A stretch of DNA of 64,000 nt from assembly GCA_951640165.1 (NCBI GenBank), contig OX621258.1, forward strand, positions 9,447,501 through 9,511,500. The letters are read 5' to 3'. Each line of letters begins with the position of its first letter. Positions within the stretch are counted from its first letter, which is position 1. This stretch comes from Pseudoips prasinana (lineage: Eukaryota > Arthropoda > Insecta > Lepidoptera > Nolidae). The notes beneath the pieces are model-generated. The model saw only the letters and a list, made by a program, of their open reading frames with translations. It had not been told where the DNA came from and searched no databases. Both the position numbers and the translations under genes were made by a program. Positions 33,108 to 43,264 of this stretch are shown here, in pieces.

Positions 33108-33608
33108 AATATTATAATAATTATTTAACAAAATATAATCACATCATACCTACAGATTGTCACAATATTAAGATTAAAGTAAGTCAGTTCTTTAAATAAC
33201 ACGTTAATTATTAGCTCGACTATTTGTCGTCACTAAACTTTCAAATTTAAAATATAAAAAGTCGTTCGTTCGTCAAATTTGTTGTACCTACCTAAAAGTA
33301 GTTAGGCAATGAGGCACCGCACGGGTGCGAGTATACCTACTCCCATCTACACGCTGCTAAGTTGATTGGGTAATTCAGGTTAACACGAATAAAACCCTTT
33401 CAAGAAGGTAAGCTATTCAAGGGCTTAAGTCATTGAAGGGGTTAACCCCTTCCCGGGGTTACCATAAAAAACGTGTTAACCCTTTCACTGGGTTTCGAGG
33501 CTGTAAGTCAATCAAAGGGTAACACTGCGATACGAGTTACCCAATGAACGGGTTACCCTATCAAACGGCTTAACTCAGAAGCGGGGTTGTCCGGTCCCTG
33601 GTAAAAAT

Positions 33609-33725
33609 TAACTTTTTGAAAGTGCTAAGGTGAGATATTTATTGCGACTGCGTTTAGATATGTTTTGGAAGTACTGAATGTAGATTTATAGGTAACACAC
33701 AGGCCACCTAAGGGATTTAACTAGC
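33609..33725 (+). repeat. Q unit A, right part
   Basis: TAACTTTTTGAAAGTGCTAA and TTTAGATATGTTTTGGAAGT align with 34,711-34,775 of unit B, completing the unit split by the hAT-like element. Confidence 0.7.
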
Positions 33726-33764
33726 CTGTTAGTCTAATGGTTAGTATTTTATTTTTCTTTTAAA

Positions 33765-33966
33765 AAGACAACGCTGTGGGCGTGTTCTTAGGGAATTTAA
33801 TTCCTGTATCGCGGGGTACTTTACAAACATATAATATACGGACACAAATTACATCCAGTCTCAGAACAACTATTTACGGGTCACACAAATAGTTGTCCGG
33901 CGCGGGACTCGAACCCACGACACGAAGCGGCGAGGCGACTGTATAAGCCGCTGCGCCACAAGTGGT
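33765..33966 (-). mobile_element. SINE-G
   Basis: Intact reverse copy: TGTATCGCGGGGTACTTTAC, GGCGCGGGACTCGAACCCAC, GCTGCGCCACAAGTGG. Confidence 0.8.
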
Positions 33967-34197
33967 TAGTTACCGTGACTACTAAGCCAGAGTTGGTGGC
34001 TTTGCAACCCACCCAGGACAAACCATTGTGTGGTGAGCACGATCATTGGTTCTGTATCTGGGTGTAATTTATCTATATATATATATATATGTATGTAGAA
34101 ACAAATATGTATGTTTATTAGTTGTCTAATGGTCATAGTACAGGTTCTGCCTAGTTTCGGATTAGATAGCAGTGTGTTGGTGGTCCCAAGATAGATA
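33967..34197 (+). mobile_element. SINE-F
   Basis: The head is degraded (TTACCGTGACTACTAAGCC). Middle CCAGGACAAACCATTGTGTG, an internal (AT)n tract at 34,073-34,090, tail GTTGGTGGTCCCAAGATA. Confidence 0.65.
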
Positions 34198-34430
34198 GAT
34201 AGATAAACTCTTTATTGTACACCAAAGTATTACAAAATAAAAAACTGTTTAAACCTTTAAAGTATACAATGGGCGGTCTTATCACAAAATGTGATCTCTT
34301 CCAGACAACCAAAGTAAAGATCGGAGAATGGAGTTATTGAGAGGGGCAGTTATCGGTGTACAGATACATTACAAATAGTACCTATGGGTACACATAATGA
34401 ACAAGATAATGAATAAAAAAGAAAAAGAAA
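34198..34430 (-). mobile_element. K LINE 3' UTR
   Basis: (GATA)n then CTCTTTATTGTACACCAAAG at the left is the reversed tail. ATGGGCGGTCTTATCACAAA and TCTTCCAGACAACC match the K UTR at 9,590-9,640 in reverse. Confidence 0.7.
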
Positions 34431-34434
34431 TGAG

Positions 34435-34795
34435 GTGGAAACTAGTGTACATCTCCAAGCTTAATTAGTCATTATATTGAGCTTAGAAGAAGCTTAGTTA
34501 TATTTGTTGTTGTTCATTATATTGAGTTTAGAAGCTTAGTTTAATTTCTGGACGAGTATAATAGAATTTGATTATCCTTTTACGCCAATTAGACGGTGCG
34601 CTATCCATTACAATTCGTTAGTTAAGCAGTGAGCTTTAAGACGTATAATGGTTAAAGCAACTCCTCTTAAACAACGTGAGCTTATACTAAACGTCGTAAT
34701 TGAACGAAAAAAATAACTATTTGAAATTGCTTATTTGAGATGTTCATTGCAACTGTTGAGGTATATTTTGAAAGAATATAAGTACATGCCTAGGA
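34435..34795 (+). repeat. Q unit B
   Basis: GTGTACATCTCCAAGCTTAA, GACGTATAATGGTTAAAGCA, AACGTCGTAATTGAACG. It contains a local duplication of ATTATATTGAG(C/T)TTAGAAG. Confidence 0.7.
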
Positions 34796-35040
34796 ATACA
34801 CATGCCGTTTAATAGACGGTGTAGAAACCAGTGTACGTCTCCAAATATAATTAAAACTTTATATTAGTTAAGGCATAGTCTTATTTTATACAATAGAATT
34901 TAAATACATTTTTAAAGCATTTAGATGGATTTATAGCCAGTATAATTAGTTAATTAGGCTTCGAGATGTATAATGGTTTATAAAGTATCTCTTTAACAAC
35001 GTTTGTGCTTGGTGGGTGTAGTAAGTGCATGTACAAATAA
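34796..35040 (+). repeat. Q unit C
   Basis: CCAGTGTACGTCTCCAAATA, CGAGATGTATAATGGTTTAT, TTTAACAACGTTTGTGCTTG. Diverged tandem neighbour of unit B. Confidence 0.6.
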
Positions 35041-35044
35041 TTAA

Positions 35045-35640
35045 TTTATATTGTGTATTGTATTTTCTTGTATTGTCTATTGTCGTAATACGGTCACGTG
35101 TACGGAAGGGAGTTTATAATTTTTACCCATCCCAAAAAGTGCACAATTCCGCTAAAGCAGTTTCCACTTCAAAAACCTACTACGAGTAGTAACGGAATAA
35201 GATAGTTGTTAATATACAAGTCACGTCATGGTGATATATCCGCATCAGCCCCCTTCCATCTTCTTCTGATTCATTTTTCTCATTAAGGGTTCCATTCCAA
35301 TAGCCAGTTAAGAAGCTTCGGTTATCCAAATACGAAACACCGTTCATTCAAAGAACATGGTACGTGTTGACTCGCGGCCGCACCCAATATAAACACAGGC
35401 TTACAGATCAAGCGATTTAGATCGTTATATTAATGGATTAAAGATAACATTGGCTTGACAGGTTATAAGGATAAACGAGATAAGACAGGAAACGTAGGCA
35501 GATGTTTTGATATTGATAACAAACCTGTAAGGAACTAGTGTTATAAGGATTAAGGTGGCTTGCAAAAAAAAATATGTCAAAAGAAGGAGGTTACGATTTC
35601 AATTGGATATTTATTTTTGGATGTAGACTCGATCTATAAT
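35045..35640. other. no feature recognised
   Basis: Mixed composition, no supported frame or shared repeat. Confidence 0.3.
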
Positions 35641-35644
35641 AGTA

Positions 35645-36290
35645 TTAAGAAATTATTTTATTTTTATTTTATTTATTTGGTTCACCAACAGCTTAAACAT
35701 TAACATGAATCTTTAAAAATAGCACAATATTTAAGATCTAAATGTCTAGTTACTTATAGGTAAACACTACATTCAAAATTTAATGAGCTACTTTTACAAT
35801 TTTTTTGATGTGTAACTAAAACCCTAATAACTATTGATAGTTTTCCGAAATAATCCTAATGAGACGTGGTGGATATCAACCCTAGCATTCGTTATAATTT
35901 TGTCATTCGGCAGAGAGGTGAGTTTGAGCCAAGTAATGTTCTACGTAGTGGAGTAGCTAAGGGAGTTATCGGTTTTCGTGAAGTATGGAACGGAACTCTA
36001 AATTGCATCCTTTGTAACAACTCAGGGCAATCAATTTTATATCTTAACAATTTAAATAAAAATACCAAATCAGTTACATCCCTCCTCTTAGACAGGTCCA
36101 TCATCTTGAAATAATCTAACCTGGTCTTATAATCCACTTTTTCCCCTCCAATCCCACCGAATATGACAAGTGCCGAACAAATCTCTTTTGAATACGATTC
36201 TGAGAGAGTGAATTGCAAAGTGGGGGTGATTATACCTAATAGTAGTAGGGTAGGGTGTAGGTACATAAATGATGATCTTTCTTATTGAAG
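35645..36290 (-). pseudogene. LINE C-terminal fragment and 3' end
   Basis: In reverse: IQKRFVRHLSYSVGL (about 36,160), then after a frameshift YKTRLDYFKMMDLSKRRDVT, LVFLFKLLRYKIDCPELLQR and NSPLCRMTKL, the typical post-RT tail of CR1/Jockey-type LINEs. Remnants continue to an AATAAAATAAAATAAAAAT tail near 35,650-35,690. The 124-codon frame 35,892-36,266 covers most of it; its Met is incidental. The RT itself is missing. Confidence 0.65.
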
Positions 36291-36334
36291 GTTGCCATGT
36301 CATACGGGATCGGAACTGCATGGCGCGAGTTATA

Positions 36335-36450
36335 TATATCATCATCATCATCATATCAGCCGAAAGACGTCCACTGCTGGACAAAGGCCTCCCCCAAAGA
36401 TCTCCACGATTGCCGGTCTTGCGCCATCGGCAATAATCGGCATCCAGCGG
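36335..36450 (-). mobile_element. RTE-B LINE 3' end
   Basis: CATCATCATCATATCAGCCG, ACTGCTGGACAAAGGCCTCC, then TTGCCGGTCTTGCGCCATCG with a short duplication (ATCGGCAATAATCGGCATCC). Confidence 0.75.
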
Positions 36451-36598
36451 ATATATATTTATATATATAAATAATAATAATAAATAATATCCTGGGACAT
36501 TATTCACGCACGGTCATCTGATCCCAAACTAAGCAAAGCTTGTACTATAGAAACCAGATAACTGATATACTACATATACTACTTTTCTTTTGTAAATA

Positions 36599-38465
36599 TT
36601 CTTATTCTTATTCTTTATTGTACACAGAAAATAAATACATAAGTTAGAAGTTACAAAAAGAAAAGGCATGTACATAGGCGAGCTTAATTCATTATTGAAT
36701 TTTCTTCCAGCAAACCATCAGGAAAGAGAGATTTTCAAAATTATGGGTATAGGCAGTGTACAACAAACTATTATAATTATGTACCTTGTCGGGTAAATAT
36801 ATTGATAAAATACACACTAATAATTACATACGATACCTTATAAAAATATATATCTATTTAATAAACTACATAAACCTACATACCTTATATATACGTAAGT
36901 TACAGAGATAAGAAGTGATTCTTAGTTCTACTCTTAAAAATACTCAATGACGAGCTATCACGTATGGAATGTGGTAAGGAATTCCAAAGGCGTACTGCGC
37001 GTACAGAAAATGAACCATCATAGCGGCTGGAAGTATGGGAAGGAGTCCTAAGAAGAAGAGATGTAGCTGTGCGACAAGGTTTGCCACTGGGCACCAGGTA
37101 CTCAAAGCGTTCACGGAGATAGATGGGAGCAACAGGGTTATGAAGAATGCAATAAAGTAGATAAAGAATATGACAGTCCCGACGCTGCCGAATAGGCAGC
37201 CACTTCAATTGCAACCGGAACTCCGACACGTGGTCGTACTTCCGTAGGCCGAAAATGAAGCGGATGCATAGGTTCTGCAGGCGTTCGAGCTTATCTAGAA
37301 GTTCTTCTGTTGCATCAAGGAAACAGACATCAGCATAGTCAAGAAGAGGGAGTAAAAGCGATTGAGCGAGAGTGACTTTAGTCTGAAACGGTAAGAATTT
37401 TTGGAGACGTTTGATGGATTGAAATGAACAGTATACTCTCCTGCTTACTTCTGCAACGTGATTGTTCCACGAAAGGTTACAGTCTATTAAGATACCTAAA
37501 TTCTTGACAAGATTCGTATATGGTATAGGAACGACATCAAAAAGAACAGGAGGAATGCTTAAAGAATTGATGGAGTTAAGCAGGTATCTGCCACCAATAA
37601 TGAGAGCTTGTGATTTAGAGGGATTGACCAGGAGGCTGAAAGATTTCGCCCACTTGCTAATGTTTTCAAGATCATTATTGATGGCAGAAATAGCCTCCGT
37701 AGTTTCAATGCACTTGAAGTGCCTATATAACTGCAAGTCGTCTGCATAGAGATGATAGTTAGAAGTTAAGATTTTAGTGATTGCGTTTATAAAAACGGAG
37801 AATAGAAGAGGAGATAGTACGCCACCTTGAGGCACACCCGCAGTAAGATCACACCACTGAGAGAAAGACTCTTCAGCGTGTACAGACTGTGAGCGCCCTC
37901 GAAGATATGAATCGAACCACGCAATTACAGGAGCCGAGACATTCAGGGAGGCAAGGATACCAAGTAGGATGTCAAAGTCCACTGAATTAAAAGCACTGCT
38001 AAAATCCAGTAGTACTAAGACGGTGAGTAGCTTCTGTTCCATAGCCAAGCGAATATCGTCTGTGATTTTCACAAGTGCAGTGACAGTGCTGTGGCCAGGA
38101 CGAAAACCGGACTGGAAAGGACTTAAAAGGTTGTGAGTACAGAGGTAATGAGACAGTTGCTTATGCACAATACTCTCTAGGATTTTAGACAGGAAAGGAA
38201 GAATTGAAATTGGACGGTAGTGAGAGAAGGAAGAAGGATTTGTGGTTTTAGGAAGCGGTAGTACATGAGCTTTTTTCCAAGCAGACGGGAAAGAACTTGA
38301 CTCCAAGGAAAGGTTAATGATATGGGTTAAGATAGGAGCAAGTTCTTCCACAATGATAGTGATCATCTGTGGTTGGAGTCCGTCGTTACCTACCGCTTTG
38401 GTGGAAATGGATTTTATGGATTTTATGACGTCTCTCTCAGTGATTGGTGTGAAAGAAAAAGCAGT
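36599..38465 (-). mobile_element. K LINE (CR1/L2-like), 5'-truncated
   Basis: 3' UTR with the reversed (TTATTC)n/TTTATTGTACACAG tail at the left and an open RT-plus-tail frame. It is truncated before the endonuclease at about 38,460. No clear target duplication: GTAAATA and GTACATA flank it imperfectly. Confidence 0.85.
36900..38366 (-). CDS. K LINE reverse transcriptase (5'-truncated, open frame)
   Basis: The 488-residue open frame of a CR1/L2-like non-LTR retrotransposon would reverse-transcribe element RNA at a nicked chromosomal target. Visible RT motifs in order: SHYRPISILPFLSKILE (48-64), LLDFSSAFNSVDFD (119-132), AGVPQGGVLSPLLFSVFINA (176-195) and LYADD with catalytic Asp-Asp (206-210). 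After these comes NLGILIDCNLSWNNHV and the C-terminal HILYLLYCILHN…RERFEYL…RAVRLWNSLP…NHFLSL domain shared with 9,053-9,358. The frame stays open upstream of this Met to about 38,460 (FTPITERDVIKSI…AVGNDGLQPQ), so the Met is not the native start. The endonuclease and ORF1 are absent. No internal stop suggests recent insertion. Confidence 0.85.
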   Translation of the reverse strand: MITIIVEELAPILTHIINLSLESSSFPSAWKKAHVLPLPKTTNPSSFSHYRPISILPFLSKILESIVHKQLSHYLCTHNLLSPFQSGFRPGHSTVTALVKITDDIRLAMEQKLLTVLVLLDFSSAFNSVDFDILLGILASLNVSAPVIAWFDSYLRGRSQSVHAEESFSQWCDLTAGVPQGGVLSPLLFSVFINAITKILTSNYHLYADDLQLYRHFKCIETTEAISAINNDLENISKWAKSFSLLVNPSKSQALIIGGRYLLNSINSLSIPPVLFDVVPIPYTNLVKNLGILIDCNLSWNNHVAEVSRRVYCSFQSIKRLQKFLPFQTKVTLAQSLLLPLLDYADVCFLDATEELLDKLERLQNLCIRFIFGLRKYDHVSEFRLQLKWLPIRQRRDCHILYLLYCILHNPVAPIYLRERFEYLVPSGKPCRTATSLLLRTPSHTSSRYDGSFSVRAVRLWNSLPHSIRDSSSLSIFKSRTKNHFLSL

Positions 38466-38607
38466 ACATAATATATAGATTATTTACACCCAGACTCAGG
38501 ACAAACAGACATGTTCATGCACACAAATATTTGTACCGGGTGGGAATCGAACCCACGACCTCTGGTGTGAAAGGCAGCGTATCTACCAATCACGCTAACA
38601 GGCCCGT

Positions 38608-39035
38608 CACTATATATATATATTACTAGCCAAACTGGATCCTAGATATGAATCTAAGTCTTGGCAACCCTGTACATTCCTTCCCAACACGTTGACTTTT
38701 GATCGCTGTGTGAATAATCCTTAAAATTATACAATCAGTACGTGACATTACTTTGTGCGAAGTAAATTATTCAGAGGTGTGCTTTAAACCCCGCTTAACC
38801 TAAAAATTTGTAACTATTAGTCAAAACAGGTATCTAGATATAAATCTAAGTCTGATTCTTATCTATACAGCTTTGCTAGAATTCAAAATTGAGATAAGTT
38901 GCAATGGTAAAGGACTTGTACAACACGATCTAATAATAAATCTTTTGTTTACTGTTGGTGTAAACAATTGTTGGTGAACAAAATAAATAAACAATAAAAC
39001 TAAATAAGTAAAAACTGCACCACATCTGCAGTCCG
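38608..39035. other. no feature recognised
   Basis: It contains two near-copies of TCTAGATAT(G/A)AATCTAAGTCT about 180 bp apart but nothing else. Confidence 0.3.
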
Positions 39036-39039
39036 CACG

Positions 39040-39235
39040 TATGGCGCAGCGGCTAAAACAGTCGCCTCGCCGCTTCGTTTCGCGGGTTAGAGTCCCGCGC
39101 CGGACAACTATCTGTGTGACCCATAAATAGTTGTTCTGAGTCTGGATGTAATTTGTGTCCGTCTATTATATGTTTGTAAAGTACCCCGCGGCACAGGGAT
39201 CGGATTCCCTAATGCGGGCGTTGTCTTTTTACACA
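39040..39235 (+). mobile_element. SINE-G
   Basis: Forward, well preserved: GCGCAGCGGCTAAAACAGTC head, GGTTAGAGTCCCGCGCCGGA B-box-like region, tail TAAAGTACCCCGCGGCACAG. Confidence 0.85.
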
Positions 39236-39239
39236 AAAA

Positions 39240-40080
39240 AAAATTGTTTAAAACTTCCCGTTTTCTTCAAGTCTCAGTTTCAGTTCTTTCTAATTTGACA
39301 GATTGGTGAAGCTTGATGTGCTGGCGTCTGTACATGAGACTTATAAAAACCATATAAAGGTAAACGGCAGGTCTGTATGGGATTTTTGTACCGCCAGTAA
39401 AATTTCGTGTTTCGGGATATTTTATGTTTTAATTGGTAGTTAATGTGATAGAAAAGGCATTTTTAATTTCTTAGATTTTTAGAACTTGGGGTATAAAAGT
39501 TATAGCCAGTTTTATTTTAAGGTTACGTTTGGTAATCTGTGGGTCAACCCCATGACCGTGGATACATTGCAGTTCAAAAATCACTCTTACTGCCTAAGTA
39601 ATAAAGATACTGTAAATATCAAAGTGTGTCTACTGATGTGGTAATGAAATGCTAGTGTTAACTACTAATTGTACTAATGAAAATTGTTACATATTATATT
39701 TACATAAAGATTTTGATAAAGTAAAATATGTTGTCGCTCTTTTTGTAGTCTTTACATGGATTTATTCCGAACCTACCCCGAAAACCCTAACCGGGTCGCA
39801 AGTTAGGTTAGGAATATGAAAAAACTATTATTTGTTTAAATAATGAAAAGTTCTTTATTTCCATTAATTACAAAGTTCATACCCCAGTGTACATTTGTGT
39901 GAGGTTGCGAGGGGTTTATACGAGGTTTTGAGTGGAGGTAAATAAAACAATAGGTTCTTTGTTTTTTGTAACTACATTTATTTTATTAGTATTATTATTA
40001 ATTCATCCTTAGTATTACTTCATCTAAGAACATCTTCATATAAGTACCAAACAATAATTATCACATAGCACAAAGCAACA
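39240..40080. other. no feature recognised
   Basis: AT-rich, no supported feature. Confidence 0.3.
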
Positions 40081-40083
40081 TTG

Positions 40084-40463
40084 GGTTTATTGAGAACTTC
40101 ACTCTCATCGGATAAAGCATGTCTTCTTAGTCGGGGCAAGCGAATATAGCAATTAACACATTGCAAACTCGTCATTTTAATTAAATGATAAAGAGTCCTT
40201 TCGTGAATCCACTGTCAACAGATATATATTATAGTACAGAGGATAACTCAACGTAAAAACTGCAAGATAATTTGGTTTATTGAGAACTTCACTCTCATCG
40301 GATAAAGCATGTCTTCTTAGTCGGGGCAAGCGAATATAGCAATTAACACATTGCAAACTCGTCATTTTAATTAAATGATAAAGAGTCCTTTCGTGAATCC
40401 ACTGTCAACAGATATATATTATAGTACGGAGGATAACTCAACGTAAAAACTGCAAGATAATTT
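40084..40463. repeat. 190-bp tandem duplication
   Basis: Unit 1 is 40084-40273 and unit 2 is 40274-40463, both starting GGTTTATTGAGAACTTCACT. By eye they differ at only one or two bases (ATAGTACAGAGG versus ATAGTACGGAGG). A 62-codon reverse frame spans the junction and is not recognisable. Confidence 0.95.
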
Positions 40464-40583
40464 GCTAAATTGATGACATGTATCAAAACAACAGCAATAA
40501 ATACCTGACAGATTGTCTTTGCCTGTCAATAAATAATTGCCATGAACAAAAAAAATATTGACGACGAAAATGGTTCCTATTCT

Positions 40584-40652
40584 AAATCATTAATTATTAC
40601 GATTTAATGCAACTCCATAGTAGTTGCATTAAATCGTAATAATTAATGATTT
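40584..40652. repeat. perfect hairpin, 31-bp stem
   Basis: Arms 40584-40614 and 40622-40652 are exact complements around the 7-nt loop CCATAGT. AT-rich, no flanking repeat recognised. Confidence 0.95.
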
Positions 40653-40659
40653 TTTATAT

Positions 40660-41080
40660 TTCATAGGTATAATAAATAAGTATATAATTATATGATTTAT
40701 ATAAAATGTTGTTCCCGTTTAAAAATAATTAATTATAATTTCGATATTTATATTATTTTACACATGGCAATTTCTGAAAACGTAACTGCGTTTAGTTTAC
40801 CATTTTATTGCGTTTATTTATTGAAAATAATTGAAATATTACTTTTGATTTTATTAATTAATCCCAAGTTCTAAAAATATTATACATACATGAAAATCAA
40901 TGCCTTAGTTGTCTTAATAAGTGGTACAAATTATGTAGCTGAACATTATAAGAAGTATGCGGTACGATTTTTGCCATTCACATTTATTTATTTAATTTAT
41001 ATCTAAGTTTTTTTTGCTAACATAATTTATTATTATTCATGAAACTTAAAGAGATTAATTTGCATATTGACATATAACCA
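40660..41080. other. no feature recognised
   Basis: Very AT-rich. Confidence 0.3.
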
Positions 41081-41084
41081 AAAC

Positions 41085-41399
41085 TTACATACTATAATAT
41101 TTAATACCTATAAATAAAAAAACTGAATTTAAATCGTCGCCTGCGGGCAAGGTGCCCAGAAAGCTGACTACATTACCCCGTTGAATAGCGAGGCTAAAAC
41201 GTTGTTTTAAGTACGAGCCAGCTCTTTGGTCACCTGACGACTTGATTAGACGCCTGGACAGTCCCCTAACGAAAACACGTGCTTCTGGACCCCAGGGACC
41301 CATTGTTTCCACCCCAAAGGGAAGAAAGTTATTTTGAATTATGTTTTTACTTATGGGCAGTTTTAATACATAAAAATAAATAAAGTTAGACCACACCAC
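41085..41399 (-). pseudogene. retroelement polyprotein C-terminal remnant
   Basis: The 104-residue reverse frame contains LPFGVETMGPWGPEARVFVR, LSRRLIKSSGDQRAGSYLKQ and FSLAIQRGNVVSFLGTLP. From memory this block resembles the conserved C-terminal end of a group of retroelement polyproteins. I cannot name the family securely. The first ~25 residues do not belong to the conserved block. No RT is found next to it. Confidence 0.5.
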
Positions 41400-41865
41400 T
41401 TTGCAATCATGTTACTCCTTTCTTGCCCTCCATAGTGCAGATTCAAATATTCCAATTTATCAAATATGGCGAAAACATATTGAATTTAATGGCTTTCATA
41501 TGTCACTGAGCAAACACACGTCAACATCGCTGATAAATCTTGTCCGACATCTGACTGAACGCCTATGCAAATGTATGTAATTAATTGAACGATTTCATGG
41601 TCCAATTTAAATTGAAAAGCTATGTTTTTAGAAGCCGAAGCTGCATCTTCTGACAAAAGACAAATGATCTTGCCGCTATGATGATGATTCAGTCTCATCT
41701 CTTGTCATACAGGTTTTCTAACGAGATTCTCCTTCACCGTATTAATTACGACATAAATATTTTTTCTAATACGGATGTAAATTCGAAAATTCAGTGGTGT
41801 GCGCCTTGGGTTAGAGTGACCAGACCAGACCAGACCACTAAATTCCAAAGTTCAACGGTCTAAGC
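41400..41865. other. mostly unannotated
   Basis: 41,690-41,860 may be an old SINE (AATTCAGTGGTGTGCGCCTT, also seen in reverse near 12,655). There is a short (CCAGA)n run at 41,820. Confidence 0.3.
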
Positions 41866-41867
41866 TC

Positions 41868-42240
41868 TTTTTTTAACGTGGCGGAAATGCTCAAAATGCA
41901 CGTTGTGTAGGGCTCGACCCACTAAAACCACCAAGGTAGCCATCCTCACATTGCTTGTAGCGGTGGCACTGGGTACTCGTGAACGATCTAGCTAGTACGT
42001 CCCGCTGTACACTGAGCCTCCGCGACACTCTCACCCGGGGAGGGGAGGGGCCTGAATGCCTCCCCCCTCCCCAGCACGCCCAAGCGTGTTTAGGCAACAT
42101 GACTTACAGCAGGTTACCTCTTCCCGAGACCGCTTATACAAGACGAGTGGAGTTTCTCCTCCAAACGCCAGCCGTCCCAGGGGCGGCGCCCAGCCGGGGA
42201 GAAGCCAGCCGGGCGCCACATTCTCTCTAGCGTCGGCGCC
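41868..42240 (+). mobile_element. N repeat (GC-rich interspersed)
   Basis: TTTTTTTAACGTGGCGGAAA, GGTACTCGTGAACGATCTAG, CCCTCCCCAGCACGCCCAAG. It matches 54,868-55,205 along most of its length. GC-rich frames in it are artefacts. Confidence 0.6.
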
Positions 42241-42340
42241 GATGAAGCGGACAGTGAACGGTCTAACTACTAGGCTATCTCGATACTTTTTGTCGCTAAT
42301 GCTGTTCGTAATATCTGGGTTGTTTCACTTATATAACATA

Positions 42341-42452
42341 CTAGCAATGCCCCGCGGTTTCACCCGCGTTATAGAAGTTTTGGCGTAAAAGAGTAACAAA
42401 CATACATCTATACAAACATACTTTCGAATTTATAATATTAGTAGGACGCCGG
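42341..42452 (-). mobile_element. Helitron-I, internally deleted
   Basis: CTAGCAATGCCCCGCGGTTT end, then directly AGAGTAACAAACATACATC and AATATTAGTAGGA. Confidence 0.65.
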
Positions 42453-42544
42453 TTTTGGCAGTGCACGCCGGAATAGCTCGCCGTTGGTAGATTTTCCTAC
42501 TTGACACTTATTGTCATATTTAGGACAATTTACACAATATCCAT

Positions 42545-42698
42545 ATAAATTGTACCCTATGTTTTATTACTGATACATAAGCTATATTATTGTAAAGTTT
42601 CATTAAAATTCATTCAGTAGTTTTTTACGTGAAAGAGTAACAAACATCCATCCATCCATACTTACAAACTTTCGCATTTTTAATATTAGTAGGACGAA
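42545..42698 (-). mobile_element. Helitron-I 5' half
   Basis: AAGCTATATTATTGTAAAGT, CATTCAGTAGTTTTTTACGT, TTAATATTAGTAGGA. The 3' hairpin end is absent. Confidence 0.55.
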
Positions 42699-42889
42699 TA
42701 TATGTTGTACTGCAGACACTTAAGTTGCTTGTAACAAGAGTACTTTACAAGAGCAGCAGACTAGCTTAAATAGGGCTCATGTTTTCAGTACTATATGGGT
42801 TGCTAAACATAGTAAGACATAACATTGGCTACACCCCTTTTTCTGTGCTATAATTTTACTAGCTGTTATTGCTATTAATAATAATGTCC

Positions 42890-43262
42890 TCCTAGCCGAA
42901 TTTCGGTCGCGGCGGCCAGTCTCAATAGAGATAAGTAATCTGCGCGGGACATATTATAGCGCACAAGTGTGTGCGCAAGCACAGGAGCACTTTCTATTCA
43001 TCCATCCATCACTCTCATGATCCGATGGGATGCCTAGCGACACGACCGGAAAGAGGTCAGGTACAAGACCGACAGCTTTACGTGCTCTCCGAGGAACGGG
43101 GGTATAATACCGCCAACTCCCAGACTTCGGGCTGATGCTGAGAAATTTTTCTTTTTACAGAAAAGTCTCAAAATCACTTTTGGCCCGACCCGGGATTTGA
43201 ACCCAGGACCTCGTTCTCTGCGGGTGAACACACTACCGCTAGACCAACTAGGCAGTCGAAGA
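42890..43262 (-). mobile_element. SINE-D
   Basis: Complete reverse copy: CTAGCCGAATTTCGGTCGCG tail, GGGATTTGAACCCAGGACCT and CTAGACCAACTAGGCAGTC head. Confidence 0.85.
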
Positions 43263-43264
43263 AG

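Larger units (their letters stand above)
27986..33600. mobile_element. hAT-like DNA transposon, ~5.6 kb, non-autonomous
   Basis: Terminal inverted repeats CAGGGACCG (27986-27994) and CGGTCCCTG (33592-33600) are flanked by the 8-bp duplication GTAAAAAT (27978-27985 and 33601-33608). Eight bp and a CAGGG-type end are typical of hAT elements. Subterminal GC-rich AACGGGT/AAGGGTT motifs occur at both ends (28,000-28,150; 33,380-33,590). No transposase frame is seen. Most of the interior is other elements (SINE-D, RTE, R1, J, SINE-E, C). Confidence 0.7.
36480..38607 (-). mobile_element. SINE-E split by a K LINE
   Basis: The SINE tail (CTGGGACATTATTCACGCAC to CTTTTCTTTTGTAAATA, 36,490-36,598) and the head half (ATTTACACCCAGACTCAGG to ACGCTAACAGGCCCG, 38,466-38,607) are separated by the LINE. 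Confidence 0.85.

Noticed and set aside
37462..37749. 95-codon forward frame
   Set aside because: Antisense shadow of the K LINE reverse transcriptase.
42056..42388. 110-codon proline/arginine-rich frame
   Set aside because: It lies in the N repeat, whose second copy at 54,868-55,205 does not keep the frame.
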